From Bordetella sp. (GTDB lineage: Bacteria > Pseudomonadota > Alphaproteobacteria > Caulobacterales > Caulobacteraceae), in assembly GCA_017308115.1 (NCBI GenBank), contig JAFKFS010000041.1:1-33024 (forward strand): a stretch of 33,024 bases of DNA, given 5' to 3'. This document shows, in pieces, positions 1-8,187 of this stretch; position 1 is the stretch's first letter; the number at the start of each line of letters is the position of its first letter. The translations under genes were made by a program, and so were the position numbers. The notes under the pieces were generated by a model. It made no database searches, was not told the origin of the DNA, and saw only the letters and a program-made list of their open reading frames with translations.

Positions 1-11
1 CCGCCATCTCT

Positions 12-56
12 CCTCCCCACAGTGTGGGGGGGGGGACCGCGCAGCGGTGGAGGGGC
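12..56 (-). repeat. Bipartite double-hairpin repeat, copy A
   Basis: Two adjacent hairpins: CCCCACA/TGTGGGG, then ACCGC-GCA-GCGGT, flanked by CCTCC and GGAGGGG. Its reverse complement matches the element at 102-148 in layout and flanks, so the two are an inverted pair. Such dispersed hairpin units are common in Caulobacterales intergenic DNA. It lies downstream of phaA and may help end transcription. Confidence 0.6.
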
Positions 57-101
57 TGTCCGCGCGCGACCTGATCCTGAGCGGGATAGCGGCCGTGGCT
101 G

Positions 102-148
102 GCCCCTCCACCACTTCGTGGTCCCCCTCCCCATTGCATGGGGAGGAA
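102..148 (+). repeat. Bipartite double-hairpin repeat, copy B
   Basis: Hairpin ACCAC-TTC-GTGGT is followed by CCTCCCCA-TTGCA-TGGGGAGG. It is the same element as 12-56 in opposite orientation, and the stem differences between the copies preserve pairing (ACCGC..GCGGT versus ACCAC..GTGGT). It ends 9 bp from the phaA stop codon, so it is the likeliest transcript end for phaA. The DNA at 1-156 holds no credible gene. Confidence 0.6.
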
Positions 149-156
149 AGGCGCGC

Positions 157-1473
<1,317 letters not shown>

Positions 1474-1498
1474 TCAGAAAGGCGAAGGAGACGTGATC

Positions 1499-2194
1499 GT
1501 GCTGAAAAACCTCGCCCGCCGCATCTGCACCCCCGACGACCTGGACATGATCGAGCATTACCAGACGCGCGCCGAGCGGCTGGCCGATCTGTGGGTGCAC
1601 GCCGTGGGACTGGCGCTGGCGGCGGCCGGGGGCGTGGCCCTGGCCGTGCTGGCCAGCGTCTATGCGGGGGTGGGCGCGGCGGTCTCGACGGCGATCTACG
1701 CCCTGTGCCTGGTGGCCATGCTGACGGCCTCCACCGTGTACAATCTGACCCATCCCTGCGCGGCGCGGCCGGTGCTGAGGCGGCTGGACGAGGCGGCCAT
1801 CTTCCTGATGATCGCGGGCAGCTACACCCCCTTCACGACCCAGAGGTTCGAAGGCGCCTGGTCCGTGGGCTTCACCCTGGCGGTGTGGACGATGGCGCTG
1901 GTCGGGGCAGGGGTGAAGATGCTGGCGCCGCGCCTGTCCGACGCCTTCTGGAGCACGGTCTACGTCCTGTTCGGCTGGGTGGCGGTCTTCGCCCTGAAGC
2001 CGATGATCGAGACGGTGCATCCGCTGGCGCTGAGCCTGCTGGTCGCGGGCGGGCTGATCTATACGGCCGGGGTCTTCGTCTTCATCAGTCAGAAGGTCAG
2101 GTTCCGCCGCGCCATCTGGCACGGCTTCGTCGTCACCGGGGCGGGCGTGCACTGGGCGGCCGTGCTGATCGGCGTGGTGCTGGTCCAGGCCTGA
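1499..2194 (+). CDS. Hemolysin III / YqfA-like seven-helix membrane protein
   Basis: A 231-residue integral membrane protein of the hemolysin III/PAQR-like superfamily. After a cytoplasmic N-terminus there are about seven hydrophobic segments. Family landmarks are the HAVGLALAAAG first helix, a GSYTPF loop, and HGFVVTGAGVH near the C-terminus, whose two His residues match the metal-binding pair of the superfamily. The usual S..YH of helix 2 reads STVYNLTH, so the first metal ligand is shifted or absent. The GTG at 1499 is preferred because AAGGAG ends 8 bases before it; GTG 1493 is too close and the upstream in-frame extension is not protein-like. Function in bacteria is uncertain, and haemolytic activity should not be assumed. 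Confidence 0.78.
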   Translation: MLKNLARRICTPDDLDMIEHYQTRAERLADLWVHAVGLALAAAGGVALAVLASVYAGVGAAVSTAIYALCLVAMLTASTVYNLTHPCAARPVLRRLDEAAIFLMIAGSYTPFTTQRFEGAWSVGFTLAVWTMALVGAGVKMLAPRLSDAFWSTVYVLFGWVAVFALKPMIETVHPLALSLLVAGGLIYTAGVFVFISQKVRFRRAIWHGFVVTGAGVHWAAVLIGVVLVQA

Positions 2195-2272
2195 CCGCCG
2201 CGCCAAACACGGGACTCGCCTTCGCCGACGCAATGCGGGATGCTTGGGCGTTGCAACATCGCGAGAACAAGC

Positions 2273-2911
2273 GTGACCGACAAGAAATCCGAGGGCGGAA
2301 AAACCCGTGACGGCATGGTCGTCATCAAGAAGTATGCGAACCGGCGGCTCTACAACACCGCCACCAGCGCCTATGTGACGCTGGACGATCTGGCCCGCAT
2401 GGTGCGCGACGGGGTGGAGTTCGTGGTCTATGACGCCAAGACCAATGACGATCTGACGCGCCAGATCCTAACCCAGATCATCTTCGAGGAGGAAAGCCGG
2501 GGCGAGGCCCTGCTGCCGGTGCAGTTCCTGCGCCAGCTGATCGGCTTCTACGGCGACTCCATGCAGGGCGTCCTGCCCTCCTATCTGGAGATGTCGCTGG
2601 ACGCCTTCACCCGCCAGCAGGAGCAGTTGCGGGGCCAGTTCACCCGCGCCTTCGCCGCCGCGCCCGGCGGCAATCTGATGGAGGAGGCCGTGCGCCAGAA
2701 CATGGCCATGTTCGAGCGCGCCATGCGGATGTTCCCCGGCTTCGCCCACAGCCGCCCCGAAGGCGAAGCGGCCGAGGCCGCCCCTGCAGCAGCCCCCAAG
2801 CCGGAAGCCGGGGCGGAACCCAGGGCCGAGGGCGCGGCCCTGGACGAGATGCGCCGCCAGATGGACGAGATGCGGGCCCAGATCGACCGTCTCGCCCGGT
2901 CCAAGGGCTGA
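2273..2911 (+). CDS. phaR: Polyhydroxyalkanoate synthesis repressor PhaR
   Basis: A 212-residue DNA- and PHB-binding regulator that represses phasin and PHA genes until polymer accumulates. The N-terminal PHB/PHA accumulation DNA-binding domain (about residues 15-78) has VVIKKYANRRLYNT, then YVTLDDLARMV and the TRQILTQIIFEEE helix. A second PHB_acc domain follows (LLPVQFLRQLIGFYGDSMQ). The tail is Ala/Pro/Glu-rich and ends in a Met/Arg coiled coil (DEMRRQMDEMRAQIDRL). GTG 2273 is chosen because homologues begin with a short charged leader; ATG 2240 in the same frame is an alternative. A perfect palindrome GTTGCAAC at 2250-2257 just before the start may be an autoregulatory site. The next gene starts 7 bp downstream. 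Confidence 0.92.
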   Translation: MTDKKSEGGKTRDGMVVIKKYANRRLYNTATSAYVTLDDLARMVRDGVEFVVYDAKTNDDLTRQILTQIIFEEESRGEALLPVQFLRQLIGFYGDSMQGVLPSYLEMSLDAFTRQQEQLRGQFTRAFAAAPGGNLMEEAVRQNMAMFERAMRMFPGFAHSRPEGEAAEAAPAAAPKPEAGAEPRAEGAALDEMRRQMDEMRAQIDRLARSKG

Positions 2912-2918
2912 GGCCGAG

Positions 2919-3284
2919 GTGACGGACGAGATTCGTCCCATCGGGGCGCAGGGCCCGCTGAACGACCCGGTCGTCGACGACCGCCGCGAGGGCGACCGGC
3001 GCCGTCGCGAGCGGCGCCGGTCGCGCGCCCTGGTTCCGACCGAAGCGGAAGCGTCGGAAGGGACGGTCGATCCTGCCGCCTCCTCGGCAAAGCCTGCCGT
3101 CGCCTCGCCTCCGTCGCCCGCCGCCTTCGCCGCCCAGGTGCTGGGCCAGTCGGGCCAGAAGCGCGGATTGAAGGGCGGCGCGCCGGTGCTGGACGCCGCG
3201 CGCACCACCTATCTGGGCCGGGAATATTCGGGACGGCACGACCGGAGGCCTTCGCCAGGGCGGTCGCGCAAGACGGAGATCTGA
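2919..3284 (+). CDS. Small conserved protein of unknown function downstream of phaR
   Basis: A 121-residue hydrophilic protein starting at GTG 2919, 7 bp after the phaR stop, so translational coupling is likely. It has an acidic start, an Arg-rich stretch (residues 22-36), an Ala/Pro-rich linker, and a C-terminal motif GQKRGLKGG..VLDAARTTYLGREYSG that looks like the conserved core. No signal peptide or membrane segment is seen. From memory, similar small proteins accompany phaR in other Caulobacterales; no function is assigned. A granule-associated or regulatory role is only guilt by association. Confidence 0.7.
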   Translation: MTDEIRPIGAQGPLNDPVVDDRREGDRRRRERRRSRALVPTEAEASEGTVDPAASSAKPAVASPPSPAAFAAQVLGQSGQKRGLKGGAPVLDAARTTYLGREYSGRHDRRPSPGRSRKTEI

Positions 3285-3341
3285 CGCCGACTGGCGCCTG
3301 ATTTGCGAGGGCGGGGAGGTCAACCGCCTTCGGATCGCGCC

Positions 3342-3419
3342 ATGCCCGCCGTTCTCAGCCTCGCCGCCCGCCTGTTCGACGCCACCGTGGTGGCCGTGAT
3401 TTTTCTGGCGTTCAGCTAG
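3342..3419 (+). CDS. Possible 25-residue membrane peptide
   Basis: A short ORF starting MPAVLSLAARLFDATVVAV and ending IFLAFS, almost entirely a single hydrophobic helix. It is the only protein-like frame in the 237-bp gap between the phaR-linked gene and the converging glycosyltransferase. No good ribosome site lies at proper spacing (GGGAGG is about 22 bases upstream), so translation is doubtful. Confidence 0.2.
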   Translation: MPAVLSLAARLFDATVVAVIFLAFS

Positions 3420-3521
3420 GACGCCACGGCTCCCTGCCCTGCCTTGATCCTCGGGCTTGCCCCGCGGGTTACGGCGTAGAAGGGGGCCGCCCGGGCGCAG
3501 GACAGCGGAGCGGCGGCCGCC

Positions 3522-4259
3522 TCAGAACTCGCTGATGTCGCCCGGACGGCGCGCGCGAGACTTCAGCCACATCACGCCCAGCAGGTCCGAGAAGGACGCC
3601 CTCAGCCGTCCCCAGTTGGTGTATTTCGACCGGCCGGTCTCGCGGTGGCGGTGATCGACGTCGAGGTAGCGGTTCTCATACCCCTCGCGGATCATCAGGG
3701 CCGGCAGATAGCGGTGGATGTGATCGAAGTAGGGCAGACGCAGGAAGACGTCCCGTCGGAAGGCCTTCAGTCCGCAGCCGGTGTCGTCGGCGTCGTCGCC
3801 CAGCAGCTTCCTGCGGATGCGGTTGGCCCAGACGGAGGCGCGGCGCTTGGCGTTGCTGTCCTGACGCTTGGCGCGCACGCCGCCGACCAGGGCGACGCCG
3901 GGCGGGGCCTCCAGAAGCGCGTCGACCAGGCGCGGGGCGTCGGCGGGCGGGTTCTGGCCGTCGCCGTCCAGGGTCACCACGATCGGCGCCCGCGCGGCCA
4001 GGACGCCGGTGCGCACCGCCCGGCTCTGCCCCGCATTGGTCCCGTGCGACAGCACCCGCAGGGCGGGCAGTTCCGCCATCGCCGCCTGCAGCTCGGCCAG
4101 GGTCGAATCCCGACTGGCGTCGTTGACGAAGATCATCTCATAGGACCGTCCGGCGAAGGCCTCGGCGATCTCGCGCGCCAGGGGCACGGCGGCGCCGGAT
4201 TCGTCATGCACGGGCACGACGACGGAAATGTCGGGCGAGGAAGCGGAGCGGTCGATCAT
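3522..4259 (-). CDS. Family 2 glycosyltransferase (polyprenyl-phosphate sugar transferase type)
   Basis: A 245-residue GT2 enzyme with a GT-A fold, similar to dolichol/undecaprenyl-phosphate mannosyl- or glucosyltransferases. Visible features are the nucleotide-binding start (ISVVVPVHDE), FVNDASRDST, the metal-binding DxD at Asp98-Gly-Asp100 within TLDGDGQNPP, and DDTGCGLKAFRRDVF followed by an H/R-rich acceptor region (DHRHRETGRSKYTNWGR). No C-terminal membrane helices are seen, unlike ArnC or GtrB, so it is the short soluble form. A strong AAGGAGG precedes ATG 4259. An ArnT-like glycosyltransferase, which uses such lipid-linked sugars, is encoded 600 bp away on the other strand. A partnership in envelope glycosylation is an inference. 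Confidence 0.85.
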   Translation of the reverse strand: MIDRSASSPDISVVVPVHDESGAAVPLAREIAEAFAGRSYEMIFVNDASRDSTLAELQAAMAELPALRVLSHGTNAGQSRAVRTGVLAARAPIVVTLDGDGQNPPADAPRLVDALLEAPPGVALVGGVRAKRQDSNAKRRASVWANRIRRKLLGDDADDTGCGLKAFRRDVFLRLPYFDHIHRYLPALMIREGYENRYLDVDHRHRETGRSKYTNWGRLRASFSDLLGVMWLKSRARRPGDISEF

Positions 4260-4362
4260 CGCCCCTCCTTAGCGCAGGCCGCGCCCCGGCGAAACGGCGA
4301 CGCGCGGCGTTGCGTCTCATGGCGCGAAGGCGTCGGGAAGCGGACAGCTTGACCACAGCACA

Positions 4363-4827
4363 ATGGAATCTCCGATGGCCGCCGCCCGTGAACTGCCGCT
4401 TGATCTGCCCCACGCCGCCCTGCCTCAGGCCGACTGGGCCGACCGTTTCGGCGTCGAGGGCGTGGCCGGGCCGCTGACGGCGCGTCAGGCGATGGAGCGG
4501 ATGATGACCGGCGCCCCGGCCTGGGTCGACCGGCTGATGGCCCTGCGCAATCGGCTGGTTCGACTGGCGGGACTGAAGACGGCCGGGATCGACGGCTTTC
4601 CGGTGCTGGCCGAACAGGAGGATGAGATCGTCGTCGGATTTGACGACCGTCACCTGGACTTCCGCCTGGTGATCCGCGTCGAGCCGTCGCCCGGTCATGC
4701 AGGACGGGGCGTCAGCATCGCCACCCTGGTGGACCGACACAATCTTCTGGGCCGCGCCTACATCGCCGCTGTCACGCCCTTTCACAGGCTGATCGTGACC
4801 CGAATGCTGGGCGCCCTTTCAAGCTGA
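4363..4827 (+). CDS. DUF2867 family protein
   Basis: A 154-residue protein resembling DUF2867. Signature stretches are DWADRFGVE near the start, LTARQAMERMM..APAWVDRLMALRNRLVRL in the middle, GFPVLAEQEDEIVVGFDDRHLDF, and a C-terminal TLVDRHNLLGRAYIAAV segment. No catalytic motif is known to me. ATG 4363 is used, with ATG 4375 an in-frame alternative. It precedes the ArnT-like gene by 39 bp on the same strand and may be cotranscribed with it. Function unknown. Confidence 0.75.
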   Translation: MESPMAAARELPLDLPHAALPQADWADRFGVEGVAGPLTARQAMERMMTGAPAWVDRLMALRNRLVRLAGLKTAGIDGFPVLAEQEDEIVVGFDDRHLDFRLVIRVEPSPGHAGRGVSIATLVDRHNLLGRAYIAAVTPFHRLIVTRMLGALSS

Positions 4828-4866
4828 AGCTTCCGGGCGCCGCGTCCGGCGTGATACGACAGCGGC

Positions 4867-7071
4867 ATGAACCGCCCGAACCTGGATCGCTACATCGCCG
4901 GCTGGCGCGGCCCTGTCCTTGCGGCCCTGCTGGCCCTGATCGCCGGCCTGCCCGGCCTGCTGCTGCTGCCGCCGCTGGATCGCGACGAGAGCCGCTTCGC
5001 CCAGGCGACCGCCCAGATGCTGGAGGGCGGGGACTATGTCGATATCCGCTTCCAGAACGACCCGCGTTGGAAGAAGCCCATCGGCATCTACTGGATGCAG
5101 GCGGCGGCCGTCGCCGCGACCTCGGACGTCGAGGACCGCAACATCCAGCCCTATCGCCTGCCGTCCCTGCTGGGCGCCATGCTGGCGGCCTGGGCCGTGG
5201 CCTGGGCGGGCGCGGCCCTGTTCGGCCAGAGGGCGGGCTTCCTGGCGGGCGTCATGCTGGGAGCGACCTTCCTGCTGTCGACCGAGGCGGGCATCGCCAA
5301 GACCGACGCCATGCTGGCGGGCCTGACCACCCTGTCGATGGCGGCGCTGGCGCGCATCTACATGGCGACGCGGGCGGGCGAAAAGGCGAACCGGCTGCAC
5401 AAGCTGCTGTTCTGGGCCGGGATCGGCCTGTCCATCCTGATCAAGGGACCGATCGGCCTGCTGGTCGTGGCGCTGGCCGTCATCGCCCTGTCGATCTGGG
5501 ATCGAAACATCAAGTGGCTGGGGCAGTTGGGCTGGGGCTGGGGCCTGCCGCTGACGGCCCTGCTGGTCGGGCCGTGGGCCATCGCCATCACCATCGCCAC
5601 CGACGGCGGCTTCTGGCGCGAGGCCATCGGCGGCGATCTGGCGCCCAAGATCGCCGGCGCGCACGAAAGCCACGGCGGCTTCCCCGGCATGTATCTGCTG
5701 CTGTCGCCGCTGCTGCTGTTTCCCGTCACCCTGATGCTGCCCGCCGCGCTGTCGACGGGCTGGAGCCGTCGGGCCGAGCCCGCGATCCGCTTCGCCGTCT
5801 GCTGGCTGGTCCCGGCCTGGCTGATGTTCGAACTGGCGCCGACCAAGCTGTGGCACTACACCCTGCCCACCTTCGGGGCGATCGCGCTTCTGGCCGCCGC
5901 CGCCCTGACACAGCCGATCGGCAAGGTCTCGCGCGTGACCGGCGCCCTGCTGGGGCTGTTCGCGGCTGTGGTCATCTGCCTGATCACCGTCTACGGCCTG
6001 ACCGAGTTCGGCCGCTCGACCGCCCAGACCTGGGCCACCGTCACCATCGTCTTCGCCGTCATGGCCGCCGCCGTGGGGGGCTTCCTGCTGGTCAACCGCG
6101 CGGCGATCACCGGGATGCTGATCGCCGTCGTCTTCGGCCTCCTGGCCCACGCGGGCCTGGCCGGGACCATCCGCCAGCTGCGTCCCCTGTCGATCGCACC
6201 CCGTCTGGTCCAGACGCTGGAGTCGGCCGAGCTGAGCCCCGCCCAGGGGCGCTACCCGGGGCCGGTGGCCATCACCACCTTCCATGAGCCCAGCTTCGTC
6301 TTCCTGACCGGCAAGGACACCCAGCTGACCGACGGGGCCGGCGCCGCCCGCGCCCTGGCCGAGGGCCGCAGCCGCATCGGCCTGGTTCTGAACGGCAAGG
6401 GCTATGACCGCGCGCTCGGCACGGCGGTGGACGAGGTCAACGTCGCCATGTCCGCCACCGACGGCTTCGGCCTGAAGAACCAGGGCCTCAGCGTCGACCA
6501 GCAGGTGCAGATGCTGTCCGACATCATGGCGGGCCGCGCCAATGCGGACGGCGCGCCGGGCGCGACGCCGAAGCTGTCGGCCACCCTGTCCTGCGTCTGG
6601 GGCTGCCCCTTCGACGGCGAGGTCTCGGTCCAGCAGGTCGGCGACCTGGTCGCCCGCATCGCCGCCCTGGGCGTCGAGGAGATCGCCCTGGCCGACACCA
6701 TCGGCGTCGGCGATCCATGGAGCGTGACGAAGAAGGTCGAAGCCGCCCGCAAGGCCGCGCCTGACGCGACGCTGCGCCTGCACTTCCACGACACCCGCAA
6801 CACCGGCCTGGCCAACGCCTATGCCGGCGTCGAGGCGGGCGTCGACGTGCTGGACGCCTCGGTCGGCGGCATCGGCGGCTGCCCCTTCGCCCCAGGCGCG
6901 ACCGGCAACATCGCCACCGAGGACCTGGTCTACATGCTGGAACGCGCGGGCTTCACCACCGGCTACGATCTGGACGCCCTCATCGGCGCCGCCCGCTGGA
7001 TCGGCGACAAGATCGGCAAACCCAACCCCAGCGCCCTGAGCCGCGCGGGGGGATGGCCGACCCCGTCCTAA
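4867..7071 (+). CDS. Chimeric ORF: ArnT-like (GT83/PMT) glycosyltransferase fused to a truncated HMG-CoA lyase
   Basis: One uninterrupted 734-codon frame. Residues 1 to about 505 are an ArnT/PMT-type membrane glycosyltransferase: PPLDRDESRFAQA with the catalytic-type Asp/Glu loop (38-41), WKKPIGIYWMQ (68-78) and about a dozen hydrophobic helices ending near 440, followed by a periplasmic domain. Such enzymes move sugars from polyprenyl phosphate onto lipid A or other envelope acceptors. From about residue 506 (VLNGKGYDRA) the sequence is the C-terminal part of an HMG-CoA lyase: DEVNVAMSATDGFGLKNQ, the metal ligands His639/His641 in HFHD, Cys672 in the GGCPFA loop, and GATGN. The lyase lacks its first 80-90 residues, including the Arg-Asp pair and Glu needed for catalysis, and the transferase lacks its usual last residues. 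The transferase half may still work; the lyase half should be inactive. Confidence 0.85.
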   Translation: MNRPNLDRYIAGWRGPVLAALLALIAGLPGLLLLPPLDRDESRFAQATAQMLEGGDYVDIRFQNDPRWKKPIGIYWMQAAAVAATSDVEDRNIQPYRLPSLLGAMLAAWAVAWAGAALFGQRAGFLAGVMLGATFLLSTEAGIAKTDAMLAGLTTLSMAALARIYMATRAGEKANRLHKLLFWAGIGLSILIKGPIGLLVVALAVIALSIWDRNIKWLGQLGWGWGLPLTALLVGPWAIAITIATDGGFWREAIGGDLAPKIAGAHESHGGFPGMYLLLSPLLLFPVTLMLPAALSTGWSRRAEPAIRFAVCWLVPAWLMFELAPTKLWHYTLPTFGAIALLAAAALTQPIGKVSRVTGALLGLFAAVVICLITVYGLTEFGRSTAQTWATVTIVFAVMAAAVGGFLLVNRAAITGMLIAVVFGLLAHAGLAGTIRQLRPLSIAPRLVQTLESAELSPAQGRYPGPVAITTFHEPSFVFLTGKDTQLTDGAGAARALAEGRSRIGLVLNGKGYDRALGTAVDEVNVAMSATDGFGLKNQGLSVDQQVQMLSDIMAGRANADGAPGATPKLSATLSCVWGCPFDGEVSVQQVGDLVARIAALGVEEIALADTIGVGDPWSVTKKVEAARKAAPDATLRLHFHDTRNTGLANAYAGVEAGVDVLDASVGGIGGCPFAPGATGNIATEDLVYMLERAGFTTGYDLDALIGAARWIGDKIGKPNPSALSRAGGWPTPS
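6382..7071 (+). pseudogene. 3' fragment of HMG-CoA lyase inside the chimeric ORF
   Basis: This is the lyase-derived segment of the fusion, starting around the bases encoding LVLNGKGYDRA and running to the natural lyase C-terminus (KPNPSALSRAGGWP). HMG-CoA lyase splits HMG-CoA to acetoacetate and acetyl-CoA in leucine degradation. The C-terminal barrel strands and metal site are intact, but the N-terminal strands carrying the substrate-binding Arg, metal-ligand Asp and catalytic Glu are missing. It has no start codon context of its own, so it reads as a remnant. The exact junction cannot be fixed without an intact relative for comparison. Confidence 0.7.
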
Positions 7072-7164
7072 GGCGTCGCCGGTTGCGCCTGGGAGCCAGC
7101 CTGCCTATAGGCCCGAGTTCGGCGACATTCTATTGTCCACGACTGGATCTGGAGTTTCCCTGGC

Positions 7165-8187
7165 TTGACCTCCTCCCAAGGCTCTCTCGGCGTCGCAGGC
7201 CGGATCGATCGGTTTTTCCGGAGGCTTTATCATCTGCCGCGCGAGACCCGGATCATAGACGCCAAGGTCACCCGCATCGAAGCTGACCTGGCGGCCCATA
7301 CAAGAGAGATGCGCCTGCTCCTGAACGCCCTCGTCACGCCCGAGCGGGACATCTGGCACGGCGCCTTGCAGCCTAATGGAGAGGAGCCGAGCCCCGGCGC
7401 ATTCCCCACCGGCGCCCTGTGCCGCGAGGAAGACTTCAGCCAAGCCTATTTCAGCTACTGGAGCACACGGCTGGCCGAGCCGCTGCGCTACCACCGGAAG
7501 CTGTGGGAATTCGTCTTTATTTGTCAGGCCTTGTGGGAACGCGGGGCTATCGCTTCGGGCCATCGCGGCCTTGGCTTCGGCGTCGGGGTCGAACCGCTGG
7601 CGGCCTTCTTCGCCTCGCAGGATTGCCGCATCCTGGCCACCGACCTGGGGGCTGACGAAGCTATCGATATGGGGTGGACGGAAACCAATCAGCACGCCGC
7701 CGGCAAGCTCGCCCTGCGCAAGCCGTGGGTCTGTCCCGACGATCTGTTCGACCGAAACGTCGAGTTCCACGAATGCGACATGAACCATGTCCCCGCCGAC
7801 TACGTCGATTTTGACTTCTGCTGGTCAGCCTGCGCCCTGGAACATCTGGGCAGCATCGAGCACGGCCTCGCCTTCATCGAACGCTCCATCGACTGCCTCA
7901 AGCCGGGCGGCTGGGCCGCGCATACGACCGAATTCAATGTCAGTTCCGAAGACATCACCGTGGACCATCAGCCGACGGTCCTCTTCCGTCGACGCGACAT
8001 CGAGGATCTCCTCGAGCGACTGCGGGACAAGGGGCATAACGCAGTCCCCGTGAATTACGACGCCGGCGTCGGAGTCCTGGACCAGTTCATCGACGTTCCG
8101 CCCTACCGCGAGCAGCCGCACCTGAAAATGGCGCTGTCAGGCTTCGCCACGACCTCTATCGGCATCCTGGTCCAGCGCGGGAGATGA
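7165..8187 (+). CDS. SAM-dependent methyltransferase-like protein
   Basis: A 340-residue class I methyltransferase-type protein. Residues 1-75 are a charged, partly helical N-terminus (VTRIEADLAAHTREMRLLLNAL). The Rossmann core follows: motif I GLGFGVGVEPLAAFFA, an acidic strand end in ILATDLGAD, then FDFCWSACALEHLGSIEHGLAFIERS and LKPGGWAAHTTEFN, typical of SAM enzymes in polysaccharide loci. The start is TTG 7165 with GGAG 10 bases upstream; no in-frame ATG precedes the N-terminal helix. Its 3' end overlaps the converging alpha/beta hydrolase gene by 51 bp. Base composition looks a little less GC-rich than neighbours. The methylated substrate is unknown; a surface glycan is possible from context. 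Confidence 0.75.
   Translation: MTSSQGSLGVAGRIDRFFRRLYHLPRETRIIDAKVTRIEADLAAHTREMRLLLNALVTPERDIWHGALQPNGEEPSPGAFPTGALCREEDFSQAYFSYWSTRLAEPLRYHRKLWEFVFICQALWERGAIASGHRGLGFGVGVEPLAAFFASQDCRILATDLGADEAIDMGWTETNQHAAGKLALRKPWVCPDDLFDRNVEFHECDMNHVPADYVDFDFCWSACALEHLGSIEHGLAFIERSIDCLKPGGWAAHTTEFNVSSEDITVDHQPTVLFRRRDIEDLLERLRDKGHNAVPVNYDAGVGVLDQFIDVPPYREQPHLKMALSGFATTSIGILVQRGR

Noticed and set aside
3440-3480. Terminator for the phaR-linked gene
   Set aside because: The ATCCTCGGGCTTG segment resembles half of a dispersed repeat, but no complete stem or T run is formed.
4819-6789. 656-codon minus-strand frame opposite the chimeric gene
   Set aside because: Gln/Gly/Arg-rich shadow; the plus-strand frame has clear domain homology on both sides of the fusion.
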